Below are positions 1 through 6,427 of a DNA stretch of 17,345 bases, one piece after another. The position numbers and the translations under genes are program-made. Under the pieces are notes generated by a model that searched no databases, had not been told where the DNA came from, and saw only the letters and a list, made by a program, of their open reading frames with translations. This stretch comes from DATAXV01 sp036272915 (GTDB lineage: Bacteria > Chloroflexota > Dormibacteria > Dormibacterales > Dormibacteraceae). Each line of letters starts with the position of its first letter. Positions within the stretch are counted from its first letter, which is position 1. The stretch covers positions 1 through 17,345 of the forward strand of contig DATAXV010000136.1 in assembly GCA_036272915.1 (NCBI GenBank). Reading direction: 5' to 3'.

Positions 1-402
1 CAAGAGGCGGGTGAGGGCGTTCATGACGCACCGATGGACAGTGACGAAGGTGGCTACGGCGTTGTCGCGCTGGACGTCATGGCGGCGCTCGTCCGGCAAC
101 GTCCTACAGTTGCGATCATCAACTGCATGAACAGAGGGACCCTGCCCTGGCTCGACCGATCGGCCGTGGTCGAGGTCCCCTGTCTGGTGGACCCCAGCGG
201 AGTGAGCCCGCTGTCGGCGGCCGAGTTGCCGGCGCACGCTCGGGGGATGGTCGAGACCGTCAAGGAGGTTGAGCGCCTGGTCCTCGACGCGTCGGTAAGT
301 GGGTCTAGGCGAGCCCTTCTCAAGGCTCTGGCTCTCCACCCGCTCTGCGGTGGCGTCGATGCGGCCAATCGGATCTGCCAGGAGCACCTCGAGGGTGTCT
401 GA
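1..402 (+). CDS. GH4-family glycosidase, C-terminal part (5' end outside window)
   Basis: The frame is open from the first base and ends in TGA at 400-402, so this is the last ~133 codons of a gene that begins upstream. The ATG at 34 is internal. The residues match the C-terminal region of glycoside hydrolase family 4: GYGVVALDVMAAL, then INCMNRGTLPWLD, then AVVEVPCLVD, and finally the helix KALALHPLCGG. GH4 enzymes are cytoplasmic and cleave glycosides by an NAD+ and Mn2+-dependent oxidation-elimination route. Members act on 6-phosphoglycosides, alpha-galactosides or alpha-galacturonides. The metal and NAD sites lie in the missing N-terminal two thirds, so the substrate cannot be read here. 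The family is usually 430-460 residues. The next gene overlaps its last 8 bases, which implies co-transcription. In B. subtilis a GH4 alpha-galacturonidase (LplD) sits beside LplABC transporter genes, and a similar transporter set lies 2.4 kb downstream here. Confidence is high for family, low for substrate. Confidence 0.85.
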   Translation, partial: QEAGEGVHDAPMDSDEGGYGVVALDVMAALVRQRPTVAIINCMNRGTLPWLDRSAVVEVPCLVDPSGVSPLSAAELPAHARGMVETVKEVERLVLDASVSGSRRALLKALALHPLCGGVDAANRICQEHLEGV

Positions 403-1171
403 CCTGTGTGTCATGGGCCCGAGTAGCCTCGAACTCTGTTTCGGGGACCTCCAGCGGCTACCCGAACCGGGTGAGGAGCTCTTCTGCCATGAGCTGGCCA
501 TCCGTCCTCGCCAGGCGGCCCTGATAGCGATAACCGCCAGGCGCCTCGGAGTGGAGACCTCGTTGCGGTCGCCTTTGGCGCGAGACTTTCCAGGTCGATA
601 CCTGGAGAAGTTGCTCGCCGCGGAGGGCGTGGTTTGGCAGGGGCCAAGCTCAGGATCGAGCAGTGGCATGCGAGTTGACTTCGGCCTCACCTGCGAGACG
701 GCGGTGCAGGTCTCTCCGGCTCGCGTCGCCGACGCCCGGTCGACCTCCCGACCCTCCGTCCTCGCAGTGCCGCTGAGCTGGCTGGATGCGGCACCTGACG
801 GCGTGGAGCTGTGCGTGCTCGCAGACGGGATGCGTCTGTCAGACAAAGTCGATCATCGGGGGATCGCACTCCTGCTCACGACGCCTGCGACAGCCACGGC
901 TGCGTCAGGCGAGGCTGACATCCAAGCGGCGCTGCGTGGGCTGGCCAAACACGCCGACACGGTGATCATCGACATGGGAACCGACGGAGCGATTGCGGCA
1001 TGCGACGGAATGATCGAGCGAATCGATGAGGCACCGCGGAGCCGCCATGCTTCTGACATCGCCCACCAGCTCTTCTGCGGCGCATACCTGTGGGCCTACG
1101 TCCGCGGCCTGAAGCCGACGGAGCGTCTCCGCTGGGCGATGCTCCACGCTTCAAGGGGTGACGTTCCATGA
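395..1171 (+). CDS. Degenerate PfkB/ribokinase-fold protein, possibly inactive
   Basis: This protein of about 258 residues has the ribokinase/PfkB fold but not its usual catalytic signatures. I chose the GTG at 395, which overlaps the upstream stop and follows AGGAG by 10 bases. It places the first beta strand (VSDLCVMGPSSLEL) at the N-terminus, as in PfkB proteins; the open frame extends further back into the GH4 gene but without family similarity. Recognisable parts are LPEPGEELFCHELAIRP near residue 20, an adenine-site-like strand DTVIIDMGTDGAIA, and the final helices FCGAYLWAYVRGL. The di-glycine motif expected after AIRP is replaced by RPRQAA. The DTTGAGD anion-hole and catalytic-base motif aligns to roughly ASDIAHQ, so the base Asp is gone. 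Family membership is an alignment by eye. It could be a regulatory or structural partner of the intact kinase that follows with an ATGA overlap, or a decaying paralogue. Confidence 0.65.
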   Translation: MSDLCVMGPSSLELCFGDLQRLPEPGEELFCHELAIRPRQAALIAITARRLGVETSLRSPLARDFPGRYLEKLLAAEGVVWQGPSSGSSSGMRVDFGLTCETAVQVSPARVADARSTSRPSVLAVPLSWLDAAPDGVELCVLADGMRLSDKVDHRGIALLLTTPATATAASGEADIQAALRGLAKHADTVIIDMGTDGAIAACDGMIERIDEAPRSRHASDIAHQLFCGAYLWAYVRGLKPTERLRWAMLHASRGDVP

Positions 1172-2124
1172 GAGGCACAGCGACTCTGTGCGTGGGCGCG
1201 AGCTGCGTCGATCTCGCCCTGATCGGACTGACCGCTCCGCCGGTTCGCGGACAGATAGTGGATGCCGAGAACATCTTCTCCTGCCCGGGAGGGATGGCCA
1301 ACGTCGCCGTCGCGATCCACCGCCTCGGTGGGACGGCGCGGCTCGCCTCCGCGATCGGGGATGACAGGAGCGGCGAGATCCTCCGCGCCATGCTCGAGAT
1401 CGAGGGAGTCGAGGTGCTACCGCCGATGCGCGGCACCCGGACCGACGTCACGATGTGCATGCCCTGGGGTGGCGAGCGGGCGATGGTGAGCTTTCGCGAC
1501 GCCACCGCACCGCGGATGCCCGATCCCGATTCACCGATCTGGGACAACGTCGACGCCGTCGTGATCGACGTCGGCTGCGGGCTCGACCCCCGCATCCGCG
1601 CCGTCGCCGAGCGAGGCGTCGCGCTCTTCGGCGATATGGGCTGGGAACAGGATCGCTTCTGCCTCGACAACTGCCTCGAGGCGCTCCCCGAGCTGACCGC
1701 CTTCCTTCCCAACCAGGCGCAGGCATGCGCGCTGGCGGAGACTCCGGACGTGGACCTCGCGATCGAGCGCCTGGCGGCGAGGGCGCCGACGGTCGTCGTC
1801 AAGCTGGGTCCGAGGGGAGCCACCGCCGCCAGCGGTGGCCGGAGGACGACGGTGGAGGTGCCCCGCGTCGCCGCGGTCGACTCGACCGGCGCCGGCGACA
1901 TCCTCGATGCGGGATTCGTGTACGGGAGCCTCCTGGGCATGGACATCGATCGGGCGCTGCGCCTGGGCTGCCTCGCCGCGGCCGTCTCCGTGACCCGCCC
2001 CGGAAGCAGCGCGAGCGCTCCCAGCCTCGCCGAGCTGGGCGCCTTCGTCGCGTCCCTTCCCGAGGAGGAGCGACCGGAATGGGCCGCGGTCATCGACGCC
2101 GTGCGGACGGCGGTCGGAGACTGA
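1168..2124 (+). CDS. PfkB-family carbohydrate kinase
   Basis: This 318-residue cytoplasmic kinase should transfer phosphate from ATP to a sugar or sugar acid. The N-terminal PfkB signature is present (CPGGMANVAVAIHRLGG, residues 39-55). A nucleotide-side strand VVVKLGPRGAT follows at 209-219, and the C-terminal signature DSTGAGD occupies 238-244, with D244 as the expected catalytic base and GAG as the anion hole. The length is normal for ribokinase, fructokinase and 2-keto-3-deoxygluconate (KDG) kinase. The ATG at 1168 overlaps the previous stop as ATGA, so it is translationally coupled to the degenerate paralogue. KDG kinase would fit a uronate pathway fed by a lyase and a GH4 enzyme, but PfkB specificity is hard to read from sequence and fructokinase or ribokinase activity is equally possible. 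The gene ends 7 bp from the convergent permease remnant. Confidence 0.9.
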   Translation: MRGTATLCVGASCVDLALIGLTAPPVRGQIVDAENIFSCPGGMANVAVAIHRLGGTARLASAIGDDRSGEILRAMLEIEGVEVLPPMRGTRTDVTMCMPWGGERAMVSFRDATAPRMPDPDSPIWDNVDAVVIDVGCGLDPRIRAVAERGVALFGDMGWEQDRFCLDNCLEALPELTAFLPNQAQACALAETPDVDLAIERLAARAPTVVVKLGPRGATAASGGRRTTVEVPRVAAVDSTGAGDILDAGFVYGSLLGMDIDRALRLGCLAAAVSVTRPGSSASAPSLAELGAFVASLPEEERPEWAAVIDAVRTAVGD

Positions 2125-2131
2125 GCGAGCC

Positions 2132-2521
2132 CTACTGGATCGCGCCCAGCGTGATCCCCTCGACGATCTGGCGCTGAGCGATCATCGCGACCGCGAGGAT
2201 GGGCGCGATCGTGATCAGGGACGCCGCCATGATCAGGTTGTACTGAACTGTGAACTGGGTCTCGAGCACTGACAGGCCCAGCGGCAGCATCATCATGCTG
2301 GTGACGCTGGTCATGATCAGCGGAAAAGGGAAGTTGTTCCAGGTGTAGAGGAAGGAGATGATCGTCAACGCCGCGATCATGGGCCTCGCCAGCGGCACGT
2401 AGATGGACCGGAAGATGCGGAAGTCGGATGCCCCGTCGATGCTCGCCGCCTCGCCCCAGCTCCCGAAGCGCGCGTGCCTCCTCCTTGTCGCTGGCAGGCG
2501 ACCCATACGACCGTCCGTCAC
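2132..2521 (-). pseudogene. Truncated MalG-type sugar ABC permease (C-terminal remnant)
   Basis: The minus-strand frame ending in TAG at 2134-2132 encodes the last ~106 residues of a CUT1 carbohydrate ABC permease. It begins exactly at the EAA loop that docks to the ATPase (EAASIDGASDFRIF, then VPLARP). After this come SFLYTWNNFPFPLI, a membrane helix around LIMAASLITIAPILAVAMI, and the terminal IVEGITLGAIQ, all typical of MalG/UgpE/AraQ-like subunits. Full-length relatives have about 270-300 residues and six helices. Here everything before the EAA loop is missing. The ~24 residues upstream in frame (2453-2521) show no permease similarity and no convincing start with a ribosome-binding site. 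I find no continuation in other minus frames up to 2830. It differs from both intact permeases downstream, so it appears to be a relic of a second transporter cut by deletion or rearrangement. Confidence 0.75.
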
Positions 2522-2734
2522 GCGATAGCCATCTCCCGTTGAGCCGAAAGGTCCGCGACTCCTCCGAAACGTAGCAAAGCCACGACGCTTCGAATCGGAA
2601 ATAACCCGTCCGCCATTCCCTGATCAGAGCGGACGCGTACCGGCTGTCCGATGGCCGCGAAGCGTCCGGTGACCGTCCGACGACGAACGGGCCCTGCCCG
2701 CCGGGCCACCGTCCCAACGCCCGCACATGCCGCC
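2453..2734. other. Intergenic stretch with no confident gene
   Basis: This is the gap between the truncated permease and the promoter of the transporter operon. The minus strand is open through it in one frame (for instance YFRFEASWLCYVSEESRTF, around 2540-2600) with fairly ordinary amino-acid composition. I recognise no family, no start codon with a ribosome-binding site and no repeat, so I do not call a gene. It may hold debris from the same event that truncated the permease. Confidence 0.4.
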
Positions 2735-2763
2735 TTGACAGGACCGCGAAGCCTGCATAGGAT
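2735..2763 (+). promoter_or_regulatory. Sigma-70-type promoter of the transporter operon
   Basis: A consensus -35 hexamer TTGACA (2735-2740) is separated by 17 bp from TAGGAT (2758-2763), which matches the TATAAT -10 box at four of six positions. Transcription should start near 2769-2772, giving a leader of roughly 60 bases before the ATG at 2829. Spacing and position directly upstream of the first gene of a five-gene run make this the best promoter candidate in the window. Confidence 0.7.
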
Positions 2764-2773
2764 GCGGGTTGAG

Positions 2774-2787
2774 GGAAAACGCTTGCC
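2774..2787. promoter_or_regulatory. LacI-family operator-like palindrome, site 1
   Basis: GGAAAACGCTTGCC is an imperfect palindrome around a central CG. It contains AAACGCTT, which fits the AANCGNTT core shared by many LacI/GalR-family operators. It begins about 10 bp after the -10 box, over or just after the predicted transcription start, the usual place for repression. No LacI-family gene is in the window. Site 2 at 2884 has the same GGNAANCGCTTNCC pattern. Confidence 0.55.
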
Positions 2788-2806
2788 GCGCTGCGGCAGC
2801 GGGCTG

Positions 2807-2813
2807 AAGGAGG
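2807..2813 (+). promoter_or_regulatory. Ribosome-binding site of the first permease gene
   Basis: AAGGAGG is a strong Shine-Dalgarno match but sits 15 bases before the ATG at 2829, which is long. A second purine run, AGAGGGG (2814-2820), is 8 bases from the ATG and may set the effective spacing. Together they support the start at 2829 over the in-frame ATG near 2924, which lacks a comparable site. Confidence 0.5.
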
Positions 2814-2828
2814 AGAGGGGACTCGGGC

Positions 2829-3809
2829 ATGAGCCTGACGAAGAACATCTCGCCACCAACGACACCACCGTCGTTGCCATTTGGGGAAGCGCTTACCGAA
2901 AGGCGTCGGCGCTGGTGGCAGCGGATGTGGCGAGACCGCCTGATGCTGGTCCTGATGCTGCCGGGCATCGTCTACTTCCTGCTCTTCTTCTACGTGCCGC
3001 TGCTCGGCAACATCGTCGCCTTCCAGGACTATGTTCCCTTCATCGGCTTCGCCAACAGCCCCTTCGTCGGGCTGCAGAACTTCACCGAGATGTTCAGCGA
3101 CCCCGACTTCTGGCAGGCGGTGGTGAACACGCTGGAGATCAGCTTCCTGCAGCTGGTCTTCTTCTTCCCCGCCCCGATCCTCCTCGCGCTGCTGCTCAAC
3201 ACCCTGATCAGCACCCGGATCCGACGCCTGGTGCAGAGCGTCGTCTACCTACCGCACTTCATCTCCTGGGTGATCATCGTCGCCATCTTCGAGCAGATCC
3301 TGGGCGGCGCCGGAGTGATCGATCAGATGCTCCGCGACCACGGCATGCAGACGCTGAACATCATCGGCAACCCGGCCATGTTCAAGCCCCTGGTCACCTC
3401 CCAGGTGATCTGGCAGGGCACCGGCTGGGGCACGGTGATCTTCCTCGCCGTCCTCACCAACGTCGACGTCGACCTCTACGAGGCGGCCGCGGTCGACGGA
3501 GCCAGCAACTGGCGGCGGATGCGCCATATCACGCTGCCCTCCCTGAAGTCGATCACGATCCTGCTGCTGATCCTGCAGCTCGGCAACGTGCTCAACGTCA
3601 ACTTCCAGCAGATCCTGCTGCAGCGGGACTCGGTCGGCCCGCAGGCAGCCGAGGTGCTGAACACGTTCGTCTACTACCACGGCATCGTCAACGGCGACTG
3701 GGGCCTAAGCACCGCCGTCGGCCTGGTCCAGGGGGTGGTCGGCGCCATTCTCGTCATCGGCGCCAACAAGCTCGCCCACGTCTTCGGCGAGCCGGGGATC
3801 TACCAATGA
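2829..3809 (+). CDS. Sugar ABC transporter permease, LplB/YteP type
   Basis: This 326-residue inner-membrane permease belongs to the CUT1 carbohydrate ABC family. A charged N-terminal tail (RRRRWWQR, 25-32) precedes the first helix (about 38-60, LMLVLMLPGIVYFLLFFYVPLLG). Further helices lie near 103-125, 134-156, 199-211, 241-258 and 298-316. The cytoplasmic EAA loop is at 218-237 (EAAAVDGASNWRRM, then ITLPSL) and contacts the ATPase. The motifs VVYLPHFISWVI, NGDWGLSTAVGL and the C-terminal GEPGIY are typical of the LplB/YteP branch, which works with large LplA-like binding proteins on polysaccharide-derived oligosaccharides. It is the first gene of the operon behind the promoter at 2735 and ends in an ATGA overlap with the second permease. 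A second operator-like palindrome lies within its codons 20-23. The family call is secure; the substrate is inferred from context. Confidence 0.93.
   Translation: MSLTKNISPPTTPPSLPFGEALTERRRRWWQRMWRDRLMLVLMLPGIVYFLLFFYVPLLGNIVAFQDYVPFIGFANSPFVGLQNFTEMFSDPDFWQAVVNTLEISFLQLVFFFPAPILLALLLNTLISTRIRRLVQSVVYLPHFISWVIIVAIFEQILGGAGVIDQMLRDHGMQTLNIIGNPAMFKPLVTSQVIWQGTGWGTVIFLAVLTNVDVDLYEAAAVDGASNWRRMRHITLPSLKSITILLLILQLGNVLNVNFQQILLQRDSVGPQAAEVLNTFVYYHGIVNGDWGLSTAVGLVQGVVGAILVIGANKLAHVFGEPGIYQ
2884..2897. promoter_or_regulatory. LacI-family operator-like palindrome, site 2 (inside permease gene)
   Basis: GGGAAGCGCTTACC has the perfect 8-bp palindrome AAGCGCTT with flanking GG/CC, so six of seven base pairs are symmetric. 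It shares the pattern GGNAANCGCTTNCC with site 1, and the two centres are exactly 110 bp apart. It falls in the poorly conserved N-terminal tail of the permease, where codon choice is freer. Chance occurrence of one such site is possible; two matching sites beside a promoter are less likely. Confidence 0.5.
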
Positions 3810-4696
3810 GCACCCGCCCGATGTGGATGGAGCGACCGCGCCCGTCGACCCAGGTGATCAAGGCGATCATCCTTGTCGTCGTCGTCCTGCTCGTGGTGCT
3901 GCCCTTCGTCAGCATCATCGCCACCAGCCTCGCCTCGCAGAAGCAGGTGGCGGAGAGCGGTGGGCTGGTCATCCTTCCCACCCATCCGACGCTGGGCGCC
4001 TATCAGGACATCTTCCAGGGCGGGGTCGTGACCCGCGCCATCATCGTCAGCGGCGGAATCACCGTCGTCGGCACCCTGCTCAGCCTGATCGTCACCGCGG
4101 CCCTCGCCTACGCGCTGAGCCGCCCCGGGGTGTTCGCCGCGAGGCCGGTGCTGCTCCTGGTCTTGGCCACCCTCTTCTTCGCCCCCGGCATCATCCCCGT
4201 CTACCTGGTCGTCAAGGAGCTCGGGCTGCTCGGCACCTACGCCTCGCTGATCCTGCCGGTGCTGGTGGGCGCGTTCAACGTCGTCGTCATGCGCGCCTTC
4301 TTCATGGGGATCCCGCAGGAGGTGCTGGACAGCGCTCGCATCGATGGCGCCAGCGAGGTCACGACCCTGACCCGCATCGTCCTCCCGCTCTCCAAGGCGG
4401 TGATGGCGGTGATCGGCCTCTTCTACGCGGTCAGCTACTGGAACGCCTTCTTCCAGGCGCTCCTCTATCTCAACAACACGGCCATGTGGCCGCTGCAGCT
4501 GGTCCTCCGCCTCTATGTGCTCCAGGGCGAGCCGCTGCCCGGAAGCACGATCGCCAACGAGGCGGGCGTGCCGCCGCCGGCGGAGTCAATCCAGATGGCG
4601 GTGGTGGTGATCGCGACGATCCCGATCCTCATCGTCTACCCCTTCCTGCAGCGCTACTTCAGCCGTGGTGTCCTCACGGGAGCGATCAAGGGATGA
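3806..4696 (+). CDS. Sugar ABC transporter permease, LplC/YtcP type
   Basis: This is the second CUT1 permease, 296 residues, predicted to pair with the preceding subunit as a heterodimer in the cytoplasmic membrane. The ATG at 3806 overlaps the previous stop (ATGA). The first helix lies at about 18-42. Further helices lie around 79-103, 114-136, 140-163, 198-218 and 262-281. The EAA-type loop at 172-192 reads VLDSARIDGASEVTTL followed by RIVLPLS, a common variant for this partner. The motifs FFAPGIIPVYLVVKELGLLGTY, SYWNAFFQALLYL and the C-terminal RGVLTGAIKG place it in the LplC/YtcP branch, the usual companion of LplB/YteP. It overlaps the next gene by ATGA as well, so permeases and first binding protein are likely coupled in translation. 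It is intact, unlike the minus-strand permease remnant at 2132-2452, and not close enough in sequence to be its source. Confidence 0.92.
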   Translation: MSTRPMWMERPRPSTQVIKAIILVVVVLLVVLPFVSIIATSLASQKQVAESGGLVILPTHPTLGAYQDIFQGGVVTRAIIVSGGITVVGTLLSLIVTAALAYALSRPGVFAARPVLLLVLATLFFAPGIIPVYLVVKELGLLGTYASLILPVLVGAFNVVVMRAFFMGIPQEVLDSARIDGASEVTTLTRIVLPLSKAVMAVIGLFYAVSYWNAFFQALLYLNNTAMWPLQLVLRLYVLQGEPLPGSTIANEAGVPPPAESIQMAVVVIATIPILIVYPFLQRYFSRGVLTGAIKG

Positions 4697-6360
4697 ACGA
4701 CAAGATCAGCCGCCGAACCCTCCTTCGCCGCGGCGCCGGGCTGGGCCTGGCCGCGACGGCGCTGCCGGGGGCGCTGGCCGCCTGCGCCGGTTCACTGCCC
4801 GGCGCCACCTCAGGTGGCACCGGGAGGCTGCCCAACTACATCGCCGCCAAGGTGCCCAAGCCGGACGAGCCGGGCAACCACACCGGCCTCGCCTCGGGCT
4901 ACTGGCACTATCCCACCGACCTGGTCAAATCCGTCCCCGAGGTGCCGGGAAGCGGGGGCGACGTGACGGCGCTGGTCATCACCTACAGCCCGCCGCCTTC
5001 GCCCCTCTCCGGCAACCAGTACTGGCAGGAGCTGAACCGCCGCCTCGGCGTCAACCTCCAGCCGGACGTCGTCGACGAGGGTGACTGGCAGAGCAAGCTG
5101 CCGACGGTCATGGCCAGCGGGAACCTTCCCGACTTCATCCTCCTCTTCGGGTCGGTCCCCCAGGAGCTCGCCTTCCTCGAGGACAAGTGCGAGGACCTGA
5201 CCCCCTACCTGGCCGGAGACGCCGTCCGGCAGTACCCCAACCTCGCCAACATCCCCACCTACGCCTGGATCCCGACCAGCCTCGGCGGCAGGATCTACGG
5301 GCTGCCCCAGGATCGCGGGCGGATGGGCGACGGCATGTTCATCCAGCAGAACCTGGCCGACCAGGCGGGCATGTCCCAGCTCAAGAACACGGACGACTTC
5401 ACGCGCCTGATGCAGGAGCTGAACCAGCCCAAGCACGGCCGCTGGGCGATGGGCGCGGCGGTCAACTCGATCTACAACCTCGGCTTCTTCCAGCAGGTCT
5501 TCGGCGTGCCCAACAACTGGTCGGTGGACAAGAACGGCAAGTTCACGTCGGCGCTGGAGACGGACGGCACGAGGGAGGCGGTCTCCTATCTCCGCCAGCT
5601 CTTCCAGAAGGGCCTATTCCACCCCGAGGCCAACAACATGACCACGGACCAGGCCAAGAACGCCTTCTACGGGGGGCAGATCACCGTCTACCAGGACGGC
5701 TTCAGCGCCTTCCAGACGACCTGGCACGCGGTCGCCGCCGTCAACCCCGGCTTCAAGACCCGGGTGATCGTGCCCTTCGCCAGCTCCGGCGGTCGCGGGA
5801 GCTACTACCTGGGCGCCGGCACCTTCGGCGTGACCGCGCTGAAGAAGGCCTCGAAGAAGCGGATCGAGGAGCTGCTGCGGGTCGCCAACTTCCTCGCCGC
5901 GCCCTTCGGCACCGAGGAGTACTTCTTCATCAACAACGGGATCGAGGGCGTCGACTACACCCTCGACGCCCACGGCAACCCGCTGATCACACAGCGGGGC
6001 CAGGCGGAGATGACGCTGCCCATCGGGTACGGCGGCCACGACTACATCACCGGGCCGCCCTGGGTCTACGTCGACACCCAGTACCCCGACTTCGTCAGGA
6101 CCGTGCACCAGGAGATCGAGCTGCAGCTGCCGCTGGGCATCGCCGACCCCAGCGTCGGCCTCTACTCCGGCACCGCCGCCCAGCAGGGGGCGACCCTCGC
6201 CCAGCTCGCCGTCGACAAGATCAGCCCGATCGTCGCCGGCCGGGCGCCGATGAGCTCGTACGGCAGCTTCCTCCAGGAGTGGCGCTCCCAGGGCGGGGAC
6301 CAGATGCGCAAGGAGTACCAGCAGGCCTTTTCGTCCGTGCACAAGCGGTCGCGGACGTGA
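4693..6360 (+). CDS. Sugar-binding lipoprotein 1 of ABC transporter (LplA-like, Tat-type signal)
   Basis: This 555-residue extracytoplasmic solute-binding protein should deliver the oligosaccharide to the two permeases. The N-terminus carries a twin-arginine motif (SRRTLL, residues 6-11), a hydrophobic stretch, and a lipobox LAAC with the lipidated cysteine at C31, so it is probably exported folded by Tat and anchored. The large size and motifs such as LSGNQYWQELN (95-105), FLEDKCEDLTPYLAG (171-185), GGRIYGLPQ (198-206), WSVDKNGKF (276-284), HPEANNMTT and WRSQGG near the end fit the LplA branch of the UgpB-like family, whose members bind pectin or other polysaccharide fragments. The ATG at 4693 overlaps the previous stop. 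A closely related paralogue follows directly after 67 bases. No ATP-binding subunit is encoded nearby, as is common for LplA-type systems that share one ATPase. Confidence 0.92.
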   Translation: MNDKISRRTLLRRGAGLGLAATALPGALAACAGSLPGATSGGTGRLPNYIAAKVPKPDEPGNHTGLASGYWHYPTDLVKSVPEVPGSGGDVTALVITYSPPPSPLSGNQYWQELNRRLGVNLQPDVVDEGDWQSKLPTVMASGNLPDFILLFGSVPQELAFLEDKCEDLTPYLAGDAVRQYPNLANIPTYAWIPTSLGGRIYGLPQDRGRMGDGMFIQQNLADQAGMSQLKNTDDFTRLMQELNQPKHGRWAMGAAVNSIYNLGFFQQVFGVPNNWSVDKNGKFTSALETDGTREAVSYLRQLFQKGLFHPEANNMTTDQAKNAFYGGQITVYQDGFSAFQTTWHAVAAVNPGFKTRVIVPFASSGGRGSYYLGAGTFGVTALKKASKKRIEELLRVANFLAAPFGTEEYFFINNGIEGVDYTLDAHGNPLITQRGQAEMTLPIGYGGHDYITGPPWVYVDTQYPDFVRTVHQEIELQLPLGIADPSVGLYSGTAAQQGATLAQLAVDKISPIVAGRAPMSSYGSFLQEWRSQGGDQMRKEYQQAFSSVHKRSRT

Positions 6361-6369
6361 CAACGGCAT

Positions 6370-6387
6370 GGCCGGATGGCGCCGGCC
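6370..6387 (+). promoter_or_regulatory. GC-rich hairpin between the two binding-protein genes
   Basis: GGCCGG (6370-6375) and CCGGCC (6382-6387) form a perfect 6-bp stem around a 6-base loop. There is no following U tract, so it is not a typical terminator. Lying 9 bases after the first binding-protein stop, it could protect the upstream mRNA from 3' decay or adjust expression of the second copy. In such GC-rich DNA it may also be chance. Confidence 0.3.
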
Positions 6388-6427
6388 GCCCGGGATATCC
6401 GTCGATCGTGTTGTGCAGGGAGGAGAG

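Noticed and set aside
299..394. Longer N-terminus for the degenerate PfkB protein, starting at GTG 299
   Set aside because: These 32 codons overlap the conserved GH4 C-terminus, have no PfkB similarity, and a start at 395 with AGGAG at proper distance is available.
966..2726. 586-codon open frame on the minus strand across the PfkB kinase gene
   Set aside because: It is antisense to clear kinase motifs, has a low-complexity Ser/Arg/Pro-rich composition in that part, and arises from GC-rich third codon positions.
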